Positions 8,782-17,091 of a DNA stretch of 46,099 nucleotides are shown piece by piece. Origin of the DNA: Verrucomicrobiia bacterium (GTDB taxonomy: Bacteria > Verrucomicrobiota > Verrucomicrobiia > Opitutales > Cerasicoccaceae); the NCBI GenBank assembly GCA_030425485.1, contig JAUIAM010000028.1:1-46099 (forward strand). The letters are read 5' to 3'. Position 1 is the stretch's first letter; the number at the start of each line of letters is the position of its first letter. The notes beneath the pieces are model-generated. The model saw nothing but the letters and a program-made list of their open reading frames with translations, had not been told where the DNA came from and did no database searches. The translations under genes were made by a program, and so were the position numbers.

Positions 8782-8809
8782 ACCCGTCGGTACTCCCGGC
8801 GGGTTTTTT
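8782..8809 (+). terminator. Rho-independent terminator after the SYLF gene
   Basis: ACCCGTCGG (8782-8790) pairs with CCGGCGGGT (8796-8804) through nine pairs including one G-U, around a five-base loop. A run of six T follows. It lies 27 bases after the SYLF stop and separates that gene from gltX. Confidence 0.85.
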
Positions 8810-8921
8810 ATTTGAAGTTCCTCCCGGTTGGGATGAAGTAGTTGCCTTTGGAGATGCAGGCGTGGTTGCCATTGCCGCCACATCAGCATCCCGTCTGAAT
8901 AGTTTTAACCGAATAGCACCC

Positions 8922-10286
8922 ATGTCCCAAGTCCGCGTCCGATTCGCTCCCAGCCCCACCGGTTTCTTCCACATCGGCAGTGCCCGCACGGCTCTGTTTA
9001 ACTGGCTGTACGCCCGCCATACTGGTGGCGCCTTTGTCCTGCGTATCGAGGATACGGATACAGAGCGCAACACGCCCGAGGCCCTCCAGGCTCTGCTCGA
9101 CGGTATGCGCTGGCTCGGGCTCGATTGGGACGAAGGCCCGGAGGTCGGTGGCGACTACGGCCCGTATTTCCAGAGTGAGCGTCAGGCGATTTACGAAGAG
9201 TATCTGGCCAAGCTGACCGCGGCGGGGCGTACTTACGAAAAAGACGGGGCGGTTTACTTTAAGCTGATCGGTGAGCGTTACACCGAGTTTGACAAGTACA
9301 AGAACGCCGAGCTGGAGAAGGTTCGCACCGAGCCTGTCGTGGTGGAGGATGCTATCCGCGGTCGGGTCGAGCGTGCAGTGGAGCAGGACTTCGTCATCCG
9401 CCGCAGTAACGGCGACTTTGGTTTCCACTTCGTCAACGTGGTGGACGATATCTGTATGGCCATCACGCACGTCATCCGGGGCGAGGATCACCTCTCTAAC
9501 ACCGCGCGCCACGTCGAGCTCTACCGCGCTTTCGGCGTCACCCCGCCCGTGTTTGCCCACATCCCGCTCATCCTGAAGAGCGACGGCAAGGGCAAGATGT
9601 CCAAGCGCGAATCCGGTGCCTTGATCGAGGAGTACGTCAGCCGCCACTTCCTGGCTCAGGCCGTGCGCAACTACCTTTGCCTGCTGGGCTGGAATCCGAA
9701 GGACGACAGCGAGGTCATGCCCATTGCGGAGATCATCGAGCGCTTTGACTTTCCGGGAATCAACAAGGACGGCGCCCGCTTTGACGAGCAGAAGCTGGCC
9801 CACATCAACACCGAGTACCTGCGCGCGTTGCCGATCGAGACCTTTACCCACCTGGCCGCGCCGGTGTTGGTCAGTGCCGGGCTCATCGACGAGTCCACGG
9901 ATGAGGATTACCTGCAAAGCGTGCTCGCGCTCTGCCAGCCCAAGGCCCGCGACCTCGCGTCCATGCCGGAGCTGGTGGCGACGTTCTTCTCCGACACGGT
10001 AGAAGTCGACGCGGCTGCCCGCGAGCGGGTTTACAAGAAGGGCGACCCGGCGGCACGCCTGGGCGAGCTCTTGCCTGCGCTGGAAGCCCTCGATGACTGG
10101 TCCGAGGCCGGGCTGGAAGCCACCTTTGGCCAAGTGGCCGAAACCAACGGGCAGAAGCCGACCGCGTACTTCCCGATTACCCGACTGGCCGTCAGCGGTC
10201 AGGGTGGGGGCGTCCCGCTCTTCGGGCTGCTCGCAGTGCTGGGTAAGGAAAAGGTACTCTCGCGCGCTAAGGCGCACGGTGCTTGA
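8922..10286 (+). CDS. gltX: Glutamate--tRNA ligase
   Basis: A 454-aa class I aminoacyl-tRNA synthetase that charges tRNA-Glu with glutamate. The HIGH signature is in [20 protein letters not shown] (His17), followed by [12 protein letters not shown]. The KMSKS loop is [10 protein letters not shown] at about residues 222-231. [12 protein letters not shown] and [14 protein letters not shown] fit the junction with the helical anticodon-binding domain. The length is near the lower end of the family. A distinct glnS is also in this window, so this GluRS is probably discriminating, though that is an inference. I start at the ATG at 8922, which places the HIGH motif at the usual distance. The reading frame is open much further upstream, but that part overlaps the SYLF gene and its terminator. 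Confidence 0.95.
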   Translation: MSQVRVRFAPSPTGFFHIGSARTALFNWLYARHTGGAFVLRIEDTDTERNTPEALQALLDGMRWLGLDWDEGPEVGGDYGPYFQSERQAIYEEYLAKLTAAGRTYEKDGAVYFKLIGERYTEFDKYKNAELEKVRTEPVVVEDAIRGRVERAVEQDFVIRRSNGDFGFHFVNVVDDICMAITHVIRGEDHLSNTARHVELYRAFGVTPPVFAHIPLILKSDGKGKMSKRESGALIEEYVSRHFLAQAVRNYLCLLGWNPKDDSEVMPIAEIIERFDFPGINKDGARFDEQKLAHINTEYLRALPIETFTHLAAPVLVSAGLIDESTDEDYLQSVLALCQPKARDLASMPELVATFFSDTVEVDAAARERVYKKGDPAARLGELLPALEALDDWSEAGLEATFGQVAETNGQKPTAYFPITRLAVSGQGGGVPLFGLLAVLGKEKVLSRAKAHGA

Positions 10287-10299
10287 GCTTGCATTTGAT

Positions 10300-10324
10300 C
10301 ACGCAAAGACGCGAAGGCGCAAAG
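10300..10324 (+). repeat. Single forward copy of the periodic intergenic repeat
   Basis: CACGCAAAGACGCGAAGGCG followed by CAAAG, 14 bases after the gltX stop. It matches the copies at 3137, 20651 and elsewhere. No clear reverse partner was found in this gap. Confidence 0.6.
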
Positions 10325-10414
10325 TCAATGAGGTAGGGTTGATGCTTGTATTAATCAGCGGCAAAAAAATATGCCTTTCATCAAGAAAGGGATCCAGATG
10401 CGCAGCATTTAGGG

Positions 10415-10433
10415 TAAAGGGCTGCGCCCTTTA
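10415..10433. terminator. Perfect hairpin between convergent gltX and antiporter genes
   Basis: TAAAGGGC (10415-10422), loop TGC, GCCCTTTA (10426-10433). The right arm contains the stop codon of the minus-strand antiporter gene. There is no long T run, so it may instead belong to the short three-base-loop hairpins seen in other gaps. Confidence 0.5.
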
Positions 10434-11573
10434 GTCGAAGATGAGCATGAGGTAGGCGAAGAAGAGGACGAGGTGCACGGCGCCCTGGAGGAGGTTTGTG
10501 CGTACGCTGGAGAAGTTGATCGCAGCGACGAGGATGGAGAGCGAGAGCAGGACTATTTCCGGTGTCTCCAGGCCGAGGTCGAGTCGCTTGCCGGTGGCCA
10601 GGCTAACCACGAGCACGGCGGGAATGGTCAGCCCAATGGTGGCCAGGGCGGAGCCGAGGGAGATGTTTACGGTGCGCTGGAGGTTGTTGGAGAGCGCGGC
10701 CTTGATCGCGCCCATGCCCTCCGGTGAGAGCACGAGGATGGCCACGAGGAAACCGCCGAGGGCCTGCGGGGCGTTGAGTACGGAGATGCCGTGGTCGACC
10801 AGTCCGGCCATTTTTTTCGAAAGCAGCACGATGGGCAGCATGCTTAGAAATAAGAAGAGGGCGTGAAAGCCGGTTGAGCGGATGGTCAGGCTGCCGTGGT
10901 CGTCGTGGCCGCCGGGGGCTTCGCCTACGCCGGGCTGGGTAAAGAACTTCCGGTGGCGGGTGCTCTGCATGGCCAGAAAAATACCGTAGAGCCCGAGCGA
11001 CATGACGGTAAGAAAGATGGCCATGAGGGGAGTCACGGCGCCGCCGGGGGCGGAGTTGGTAAAGCGGGGCAGGATGAGCCCGAGTCCGGCCAGGGGCACG
11101 ATGACAGAGAGGTAGGTGTTGGCTCCTTGCAGGTTGTACTCCTGTTCCCGGTGTTTCCAGCCGCCCGCCAGCAGGGTGATGCCGAGCATGCCGTTGAGCA
11201 CGATCATGAGCACGGAGAACATCGTGTCGCGGGCGAGGGCGGGATTCTCGCCCCCGGTGAGCATGACCGCGGTAATCATGACGACCTCAATGCTGATGAC
11301 GGAGAGGGTCAGGATGAGCGTGCCGTAGGGCTCGCCGAGCTTGATGGCGAGGCAGTCGGCGTGTTTGACCACTCCGAAGGCCAGCCAAAGCATGATGGCA
11401 AAGAGCCAGAGAAAGAGGCCGCCGAAGATCAGCGGGTTATGCAGCCGTTCAAGCCAACCGCTGCCAAAGGCCAGGAACAGCACCGTGGTTGCAGCACCGA
11501 AGAGGAGCGATTTTTCTTCGCGCAGGATGCTGCGGGGTGGTGTCGCGTGGTGGGCTTCGTGCGTGTCACTCAT
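10431..11573 (-). CDS. ChaA-like calcium/sodium:proton antiporter
   Basis: A 380-aa inner-membrane protein with about 11 hydrophobic segments and a His-rich N-terminus (SDTHEAHHATPP). The sequence VVKHADCLAIKLGEPYGTLILTLSVISIEVVMI, near residues 65-97, closely matches the first alpha repeat of ChaA-type Ca2+:cation antiporters, including the GEPYGT motif and the Glu in the membrane. A second, related stretch (VAILVLSPEGMGAIKAALSNNLQRTVNISLGSALATIGLTIP), near 280-320, carries the matching acidic residue. Such proteins extrude Ca2+, Na+ or K+ in exchange for protons. The ion cannot be told from sequence. I use the ATG at 11573. A TTG at 11612 would add 13 polar residues. Confidence 0.85.
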   Translation of the reverse strand: MSDTHEAHHATPPRSILREEKSLLFGAATTVLFLAFGSGWLERLHNPLIFGGLFLWLFAIMLWLAFGVVKHADCLAIKLGEPYGTLILTLSVISIEVVMITAVMLTGGENPALARDTMFSVLMIVLNGMLGITLLAGGWKHREQEYNLQGANTYLSVIVPLAGLGLILPRFTNSAPGGAVTPLMAIFLTVMSLGLYGIFLAMQSTRHRKFFTQPGVGEAPGGHDDHGSLTIRSTGFHALFLFLSMLPIVLLSKKMAGLVDHGISVLNAPQALGGFLVAILVLSPEGMGAIKAALSNNLQRTVNISLGSALATIGLTIPAVLVVSLATGKRLDLGLETPEIVLLSLSILVAAINFSSVRTNLLQGAVHLVLFFAYLMLIFD

Positions 11574-11660
11574 GTTGTGAGGGAAGGCTAAGCGAGGATA
11601 TTGACACCTCAAGCTTCAATCGGGCTTGCGCACGCGTTACTGAGCAATAGTCTGCGAGGT

Positions 11661-12353
11661 ATGCAACGTTTTCTCCTCTCCACCCGTTCCCTGACTCTCG
11701 GCTTACTGTTTTCGCTCACACCGCTGCTTTCGCAAGCCAAGCCCAACGACGCATCCGTCTACCTGAATACGGATAAGATCAACGTGGAGCGCATCATGCC
11801 CGCTGCGCCTCTAGCTGATTCTCAGACTCAGGCAGAGGACATGGCAGTCATGCTCTGGATACAGCAGGTGCGCACGCCAGAGCAGATCGCCACAGCCTAC
11901 CAGTACTCCGACTTAAGCATCGAGCTGTACATCGACATCATCGCGGCTGATCTGGAAAAAGATTGGAAGCCCGAGACGGTTAGGCACATGTTTGACGAGG
12001 TCACGACCTTGATCTACCCGCTGGTCATGGAGGCGAAGGACAAATACGGGCGTGTTCGTCCCTACGGAGAAAACCTCGCCATCCAGCCCTGTGTACCGCT
12101 GGAGGAGACGACTTCTTACCCGAGTGGTCACTCCACCTATGGCCTGCTCTTTGCCTATCTGTTGGCTGACATGATGCCCCAGCATAAGGAGGCACTGATC
12201 GAGCGCGGCAAGCTGATCGGCACCTGCCGGGTGATCAGTGGTGTCCATTATCCCAGCGACGTCCTGGCCGGGCAGCGACTGGGCACGGCCCTGTCGGAGG
12301 AAATCCTCGCGGGCAAGAAGTGGGAGTACTGGAAGCAGTTGGCCAAGAAGTAG
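11661..12353 (+). CDS. Secreted PAP2-family acid phosphatase (class A-like)
   Basis: A 230-aa protein with a signal peptide (MQRFLLSTRSLTLGLLFSLTPLLSQAK). The three-part PAP2 phosphatase signature is present: KDKYGRVRPYGE (Lys, Arg, Pro), SYPSGHSTYG, and CRVISGVHYPSDVLAG (Arg, nucleophile His, Asp). The Ser that normally comes just before the Arg of the third motif is replaced by Cys. The resemblance to PhoN-type non-specific acid phosphatases points to periplasmic release of phosphate from organic phosphoesters. Lipid phosphatases of the same superfamily are membrane proteins, and this one has no transmembrane helices beyond the signal. It diverges from the antiporter gene, with 87 bp between starts. 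Confidence 0.87.
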   Translation: MQRFLLSTRSLTLGLLFSLTPLLSQAKPNDASVYLNTDKINVERIMPAAPLADSQTQAEDMAVMLWIQQVRTPEQIATAYQYSDLSIELYIDIIAADLEKDWKPETVRHMFDEVTTLIYPLVMEAKDKYGRVRPYGENLAIQPCVPLEETTSYPSGHSTYGLLFAYLLADMMPQHKEALIERGKLIGTCRVISGVHYPSDVLAGQRLGTALSEEILAGKKWEYWKQLAKK

Positions 12354-12423
12354 GGCGATCGGGCTCTGATTGTGAAATGGGTTGGACATCGCGGCGGCTT
12401 TGTTACTGAGTAAACGTTTTGCC

Positions 12424-14100
12424 ATGAGCGAGACGACCGAACAGGAAAACAAGCCCCTCGATTTTATCCGTCAAATGATCGCCGACGACGTTGCGGCGGG
12501 CAAGCACGACGGACGCGTCCACACGCGCTTTCCCCCGGAGCCCAACGGCTACCTGCAGATCGGTCACGCCAAGGCGGTGTGCCTGAACTTCGGCATCGCG
12601 GAGGAGTTTGGCGGCAAGTGCAACCTGCGCTTTGACGATACCAACCCGGAGAAGGAGAGCGACGAATTTGTCCGCGCCATCCAGGAGGACATCCAGTGGC
12701 TGGGCTTTAAGTGGGACAAGCTCTGCTTCGCCAGTGAGTACTTTGAACAGCTCTACACCTGGGCCGAACAACTGATCGAAAAAGGCCTGGCCTACGTCGA
12801 CCAGCAATCTCCCGAGGAGATGAAGCTCAATCGCGGCACGCTGACTGAGCCGGGCACAAACAGCCCCTACCGTGGGCGTCCAGCCGAGGAAAGTCTCGAT
12901 CTGTTTCGCCGTATGCGGGCGGGGGAGTTTGACGACGGAGCGATGGTCCTGCGGGCCAAGATCGACATGGCCGCCCCCAACATGAACCTGCGCGACCCGG
13001 TCATGTACCGCATCAAGCGCATGCATCACCACCGCACGGGCGACAAGTGGTGCATTTACCCAAGCTACGACTTTACCCACGGCCAGAGCGATTCGCTGGA
13101 GGGCATCACGCACTCGCTGTGCTCGCTGGAGTTCGAAGATCACCGTCCGCTTTACGACTGGTTTATCGAAAAGCTCGGAATCTTCCCTTCCAAGCAAACC
13201 GAGTTCGCCCGCCTGAACCTCAACTATACCGTCGTTAGCAAGCGGAAGCTGCGCACGCTGGTCGAGGAGGGGTTCGTCTCCGGTTGGGATGACCCGCGCA
13301 TGCCGACGCTCTCCGGCATGCGTCGCCGGGGCGTCCCTGCTGCCGCTGTCCGCAACTTTATCGACAAGGTCGGCTTGACCAAGTTTAACTCCACCAGCGA
13401 CCTGGCCCTGCTGGAACACGCCGTGCGCGATGTGCTCAACCGCACGGCCCCGCGCCGTATGGCGGTGCTCGACCCGATCGAGCTCGTCATCACCAACTGG
13501 CCCGAGGGTGAAGTCGTCGAAGTCGATGCGGTCAACAACCCCGAGGACGATTCCGCAGGGACGCGCAAGGTACCCTTCAGCGGGCGCCTCTACATCGAAC
13601 GCGAGGACTTCCGCGAGGAGGCCAACAAGAAGTATTTCCGCCTGAAGCTAGGGGGCGAGGTGCGCCTGCGCTACGCCTATATTATCAAAGCCGAATCGGT
13701 CGAAAAGGACGCTGAGGGGAACGTCGCCCGTGTGCTCTGCACGGCCGACCTTGACACGTTGGGCAAGCAGCCGACCGACCGTAAGGTCAAGGGCGTGATC
13801 CACTGGTTAAGTGCCGAGCATGCGGCCAAGGCCGAGGTGCGGCTCTTCGATCGCCTTTTTTCCGTAGAAAAGCCTGACGGGGACAAGGAGCGGCCCTTCA
13901 CGGATTTCGTCAACCCCGAGTCGCTCACCACGACCGAGGCATATATCGAGCCCGGGCTGGCCACGGCCGAAGCCGGGGAAACGGTGCAGTTTGAGCGTAC
14001 GGGCTACTTCTGCCCGGATAGCAAGGACCACGTCCCGGGCCAACAGCCAGTCTATAACCGCACGGTCACACTCCGCGACTCCTGGGCCAAAAAAGACTAG
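12424..14100 (+). CDS. glnS: Glutamine--tRNA ligase
   Basis: A 558-aa class I synthetase, close to the 554 residues of the E. coli enzyme. The signature [20 protein letters not shown] carries the HIGH motif, [10 protein letters not shown] follows, and the KMSKS-equivalent is [11 protein letters not shown] near residue 268. The long C-terminal beta-barrel anticodon domain (from about 340) is intact through [18 protein letters not shown] and [10 protein letters not shown]. The enzyme charges tRNA-Gln directly, so this organism need not depend only on the GatCAB amidation route for Gln-tRNA. An earlier in-frame start at 12382 is possible, but the ATG at 12424 fits the family. Confidence 0.95.
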   Translation: MSETTEQENKPLDFIRQMIADDVAAGKHDGRVHTRFPPEPNGYLQIGHAKAVCLNFGIAEEFGGKCNLRFDDTNPEKESDEFVRAIQEDIQWLGFKWDKLCFASEYFEQLYTWAEQLIEKGLAYVDQQSPEEMKLNRGTLTEPGTNSPYRGRPAEESLDLFRRMRAGEFDDGAMVLRAKIDMAAPNMNLRDPVMYRIKRMHHHRTGDKWCIYPSYDFTHGQSDSLEGITHSLCSLEFEDHRPLYDWFIEKLGIFPSKQTEFARLNLNYTVVSKRKLRTLVEEGFVSGWDDPRMPTLSGMRRRGVPAAAVRNFIDKVGLTKFNSTSDLALLEHAVRDVLNRTAPRRMAVLDPIELVITNWPEGEVVEVDAVNNPEDDSAGTRKVPFSGRLYIEREDFREEANKKYFRLKLGGEVRLRYAYIIKAESVEKDAEGNVARVLCTADLDTLGKQPTDRKVKGVIHWLSAEHAAKAEVRLFDRLFSVEKPDGDKERPFTDFVNPESLTTTEAYIEPGLATAEAGETVQFERTGYFCPDSKDHVPGQQPVYNRTVTLRDSWAKKD

Positions 14101-14432
14101 AAGGGCATAGCCCTCACCCGTGATTCTGCGGATCACTATTTTAGGTCTGGGCCCAGGCCGCAGCGGACGGCCCCAGGCAGCCGTCCCTACCAACATCTCA
14201 TCAATCATAGATGGAAACGGTATTAGTTGCGCTTGTAGAGCGGCGGAGGCTTAGCCTCGCGGGCGGATTCAATACCGTGTGACTTTTGGTGGAGGGACCT
14301 TGTAGAGACGAGGCACTGTGGGCTAATCCGGACTGCTTCTGTCGGAATAAAATTTGATAGTGAAACTCACTCTCAGGGGTTAGGGTTGCGAATCAATCTC
14401 ATTAGCAAATGCGTTTAAACCCGCATTATTGC
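14101..14432. other. Non-coding gap with several small hairpins
   Basis: I see no gene in this gap after glnS. It holds short perfect hairpins: AGGGC-ATA-GCCCT (14102-14114), GTGAT with ATCAC (14120-14136), GGACGGC with GCCGTCC (14165-14186) and GAGGC-TTA-GCCTC (14246-14258). The one at 14120-14136 is followed by an AT-rich stretch and could end glnS transcription. From about 14340 the sequence becomes AT-rich and leads into the promoter of the small Cys-rich gene. Confidence 0.5.
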
Positions 14433-14460
14433 TTGGAAAGTGGGATTTCTGTGCTAGATT
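14433..14460 (+). promoter_or_regulatory. Predicted promoter of the small Cys-rich protein
   Basis: TTGGAA (14433-14438), a 16-base spacer and TAGATT (14455-14460) with an upstream TG, i.e. an extended -10. The 12-mer CTGTGCTAGATT here recurs exactly in front of the PEP-CTERM-like gene at 20826-20837. Confidence 0.5.
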
Positions 14461-14487
14461 AGTCTCATTAAAGAAAAGGAAAGGATC

Positions 14488-14688
14488 ATGACTATGGAAA
14501 CCCAAACAATTGCTAAAACAGCCGCTTGTGCTAAGTGTGCTTACTGGAATAAACAGAGTGACAGTGAAGGTGAATGCCGTCGCAATGCCCCTCAATCGGT
14601 GGTCTTCGCCGTTGACGAAGATACCAAGTTCGAGACGCGCTTCCCGGTAACCGCCGCAAATGACTGGTGCGGTGAGTTCAAGGCCTAA
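14488..14688 (+). CDS. Small cysteine-rich protein, 66 aa
   Basis: A 66-aa protein without a signal peptide. Its four cysteines are arranged as CAKC near residues 14-17, GECR near 30 and DWCGEF near the C-terminus. The pattern, with FPVTAANDWCGEF at the end, recalls short bacterial proteins of unknown function that probably bind a metal or iron-sulfur cluster. That role is an inference from the cysteines. It has its own predicted promoter, a strong ribosome binding site (AAAGGAAAGGATC before the ATG) and a strong terminator, so it is a free-standing and probably well-expressed gene. An ATG two codons later is an alternative start. Confidence 0.8.
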   Translation: MTMETQTIAKTAACAKCAYWNKQSDSEGECRRNAPQSVVFAVDEDTKFETRFPVTAANDWCGEFKA

Positions 14689-14706
14689 CTGGCCCGTTAC
14701 TCTCAT

Positions 14707-14735
14707 AGGGGCTCACGCAAGTGGGCCTCTTTTTT
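14707..14735 (+). terminator. Rho-independent terminator with GNRA tetraloop
   Basis: A 10-pair stem (two G-U pairs) runs from A14707-C14716 to G14721-T14730 around the loop GCAA, followed by a run of T to 14735. It starts 19 bases after the stop of the small Cys-rich gene. Confidence 0.87.
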
Positions 14736-14785
14736 ACGGATTTTACTTGCGATTGCGTCTCAAATGCATTCTTGTGCGCATCGAT

Positions 14786-15178
14786 ATGGACGAGCACTTC
14801 GAAAATGACATCCTGGGCCCGCTTAGCCGCTCCTTTTACCGGCAGGCCGATGAGCTCCTGGATCTGCGCGAAGCCGCGCTGACTAAAGCCCATCCGGGGC
14901 GCTGTGTGTCCTGCTACTTTAAGCTCTTTAGTTCGGCTGACGGTATGTCGGTAGCCAAGCTCGACGCCCTGCGTCGCTGGCTGGAGCGGAACCTCATCAT
15001 CGAGGCGCGCGATGATTCCGATCAGGTGCTGGAGAAAATGCCGGTTTGCCTGGACGAGGAAGGTGATCTCGAAGATTACTGCCGCCGCCTGTCCATGGAG
15101 GTGCTGAACAACCGCGTGTACCCGGCGGAGCGCATTGAGTTGCGTTTCAATTTCAAGGACGCCACGTTGGCGGCCTAA
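14786..15178 (+). CDS. Unknown 130-aa cytosolic protein upstream of a Fur-family gene
   Basis: I do not recognise this 130-aa acidic, mostly helical protein. It begins MDEHFENDILGPLSRSFYRQ and includes a GRCVSCYFKLFSS segment with two cysteines near residues 38-41, then KLDALRRWLERNLIIEARDD and YCRRLSMEVLNNRVYPAERIELRF. There is no signal peptide or membrane segment. I chose the ATG at 14786 because sequence further upstream runs through the terminator of the preceding gene. The TAA stop is nine bases before the Fur-family start and forms part of its ribosome binding site (TAAGGAG). The two are therefore an operon, and a role linked to metal or peroxide response is a guess by association. Confidence 0.65.
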   Translation: MDEHFENDILGPLSRSFYRQADELLDLREAALTKAHPGRCVSCYFKLFSSADGMSVAKLDALRRWLERNLIIEARDDSDQVLEKMPVCLDEEGDLEDYCRRLSMEVLNNRVYPAERIELRFNFKDATLAA

Positions 15179-15187
15179 GGAGCGTCT

Positions 15188-15682
15188 ATGAGCGCGACTT
15201 CGGACACAAACGATAGCCTGAAAGAGCAGGCCTTCGACTACTGGCGCTCGAAAGGGCGGGGCATTACCGCCGTGCGCAAAATCATGTGTGACGTCATTTT
15301 CGAGACGAACGAGACCTTTAACGCGGATCAACTGCTGGCCCGCGTCCGGGCGGTGGATAAGGCCGTTTCGCTTTCAACCGTTTACCGAAACCTGCACGAT
15401 CTCGTGGAGGCCGAGGTGCTCTATGAGCTGGAGGGAGCCGACGACAAGCGTGTCTTTGCCGTGGCCAGCAGCGATAACAACGGCTCTAGCCACATCGTCT
15501 GTCGGGATTGCAAGCAGGTCATCCCGATTGAAAACCCCTGCCTGAGCATTCGCGAGAGCGCATTGGCCCGCCAGAAGGGATTTAGTCCCAAGCGGATCAG
15601 CCTGCGTCTGGAAGCCAGCTGCGACGAGCTCGGTGCGACTGGCCACTGTAAAAACCACGAGGCCAAAGACAAGGTGGAGTAG
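15188..15682 (+). CDS. Fur/PerR-family transcriptional regulator
   Basis: A 164-aa protein with the Fur layout. The N-terminal winged helix holds KGRGITAVRKIMCDVIFE and the recognition helix SLSTVYRNLHDLVEAEVLYEL near residues 62-82. A dimerisation/metal domain follows with SHIVCRDCKQVIPIENPCL near 101-119, giving one CxxC. A second cysteine pair (SCDELGATGHC) lies near the C-terminus, so a structural zinc site is likely. The usual HHDH run is reduced to a single SH before the CxxC, so the regulatory site differs from classic Fur. Iron, zinc or peroxide sensing cannot be decided. An excellent AAGGAG lies six bases before the ATG. Confidence 0.86.
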   Translation: MSATSDTNDSLKEQAFDYWRSKGRGITAVRKIMCDVIFETNETFNADQLLARVRAVDKAVSLSTVYRNLHDLVEAEVLYELEGADDKRVFAVASSDNNGSSHIVCRDCKQVIPIENPCLSIRESALARQKGFSPKRISLRLEASCDELGATGHCKNHEAKDKVE

Positions 15683-15710
15683 GTATCGCCTTCGGTCTGG
15701 GCCGTGTATC

Positions 15711-15799
15711 CAAACCGCGAAACGAGGAGACGAAGGGCATTTTAGATCTATTCTGTCCGTGTGTGGCGCAGACCTATTGCGCTCAGCGTCCTGCGGTTA
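15711..15799. repeat. Inverted pair of degenerate periodic repeats
   Basis: A degenerate forward copy (CAAACCGCGAAACGAGGAGA, continuing to about 15737) is followed by a reverse copy at 15779-15799 (GCGCTCAGCGTCCTGCGGTTA). The latter is nearly the reverse complement of the copy at 5736. It lies between the convergent Fur-family gene and the CNB-kinase gene. Confidence 0.5.
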
Positions 15800-15878
15800 G
15801 AGAAGACTATGCAAACCTCCTCAAAGTCAGATACTCGGGCCTTTCTTGCTCCAAAACCGTTTCCTCCCCTCTGCCCGC

Positions 15879-16973
15879 CTAGCTGGCTTTGGGGAGGGTG
15901 ATGGTAAAGGTGGTGCCTGCGCCGGTGGCGGTTTCAAACTCGATCGTGCCCTGGTGGGCGTCGATGATCGACTTTACGATCGCTGTGCCCAGGCCAGTGC
16001 CGCCGCTCTTGCCGTAGGTGACAAAGGGGGTGAAGAGGTTGTGGCGAATCTCCTCGGGGATGCCTTTGCCGTTGTCGCTGATAACGATCTCGGCGTGGTC
16101 GTCCCGGTCGTGGATGTAGATTTGGACCTGTCCGTTGGCGTCCGCGTCAAAGGCTTCGATGGCGTTACCGACGAGGTTCTGCATGACGCGCAGGAGCTTG
16201 TTTTCCTCGGCCATGACGGTGACGGAGGTTGAGCGCATCTCGATCACGACGTTGTCGCGCTGGAAGAAGGGCTCGTTCATCTCGCGGAACTTATCGCACA
16301 GGGCGGCGAGGTCGACCCGGGTCAGGTCGAGGTTTTGCTTGCCCTTGGAGAATTCGCCCAGTTCGTTGGCCATTTCGACCATGCGTTGCACTTGAGCCTC
16401 GATGTTGTTGCATATGCGGGCCGTCTTGGGGTCGTCGTGGCGGCTGCGGAGCATCTGTGCGCCGAGGCTGATGAGGGTAAAGGGATTTTTAAAGTCGTGG
16501 ATGATCGTATTCACCATGGTGCCCACGAGGGACATTTTCTCCTGCTGGAGCATGTCGTCGATGTAGTGCCGGGTGGTGGCGTGGAGGTGGTTTACGATGC
16601 TGCCCAGAATCTGCTCGATGGGGCCCGGGGTGCTTTTGATAAAATCGACCAGGCTGTCGCGGTTGATCTTGGCAATGCGCACGGGAGTCGTTTTTGCGCG
16701 TGCGCTGAGGGAGCGCGGAGCCCCGGTAAAGATGCCGATTTCGCCGAAAAAGTTGCCTGCTTCGCTGTAGCTGATGATGCGCTCTTCTTCGCCCGGGATC
16801 ACTTTGACGAAGGCGACGGTGCCCTCGAGTACGAGGCAGAGGCTGTCTGAAGGGCTGCCCTCCGTGAAGATGAGGTCGTCCGTTTTGTACTCATCAATAC
16901 GTGTCCGCTCTGCCAGTGGCCGGATGTCTTCTGCCGCCGTGGATTGAAAAAACGGATGGTTCTCAATATTCAT
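15879..16973 (-). CDS. Histidine kinase with N-terminal cyclic-nucleotide-binding domain
   Basis: A 364-aa soluble protein. Residues 1-130 are a CRP-like cNMP-binding domain (DDLIFTEGSPSDSLCLVLEG, then GNFFGEIGIFTGAPRSLSARA, where the phosphate-binding Arg-Ser region lies). A histidine kinase core follows: H-box IIHDFKNPFTLISLG (His near 159), N-box NLVGNAIEAF near 266, G1 DNGKGIP and G2 GGTGLGTAIV near 333. There is no membrane segment and no receiver domain. The likely role is to sense cAMP, c-di-GMP or another ligand in the cytosol and phosphorylate an unlinked regulator. None is adjacent. The HDFKNP form of the H-box places it with kinases that resemble NtrB/Che-associated types. Confidence 0.87.
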   Translation of the reverse strand: MNIENHPFFQSTAAEDIRPLAERTRIDEYKTDDLIFTEGSPSDSLCLVLEGTVAFVKVIPGEEERIISYSEAGNFFGEIGIFTGAPRSLSARAKTTPVRIAKINRDSLVDFIKSTPGPIEQILGSIVNHLHATTRHYIDDMLQQEKMSLVGTMVNTIIHDFKNPFTLISLGAQMLRSRHDDPKTARICNNIEAQVQRMVEMANELGEFSKGKQNLDLTRVDLAALCDKFREMNEPFFQRDNVVIEMRSTSVTVMAEENKLLRVMQNLVGNAIEAFDADANGQVQIYIHDRDDHAEIVISDNGKGIPEEIRHNLFTPFVTYGKSGGTGLGTAIVKSIIDAHQGTIEFETATGAGTTFTITLPKAS

Positions 16974-16998
16974 GAAGTCGATGCGATGTTACTGCCCA

Positions 16999-17017
16999 GT
17001 GAACCAGCAACGTTCAC
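16999..17017. promoter_or_regulatory. Inverted repeat upstream of the CNB-kinase gene
   Basis: GTGAAC (16999-17004) and GTTCAC (17012-17017) are perfect reverse complements seven bases apart, about 26 bases upstream of the kinase ATG. The form is that of a dimeric regulator's operator. No protein can be named. Confidence 0.35.
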
Positions 17018-17091
17018 AATAAACAGCATTCCGGTGATTTGGTCTAGCTGAAAGATACGTAAAGAGCTGACAAATCAGGGCATGGGGCATG

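Noticed and set aside
11601-11606. Perfect TTGACA before the PAP2 phosphatase gene
   Set aside because: No reasonable -10 is present 15-19 bases downstream, so the hexamer alone is not enough for a promoter call.
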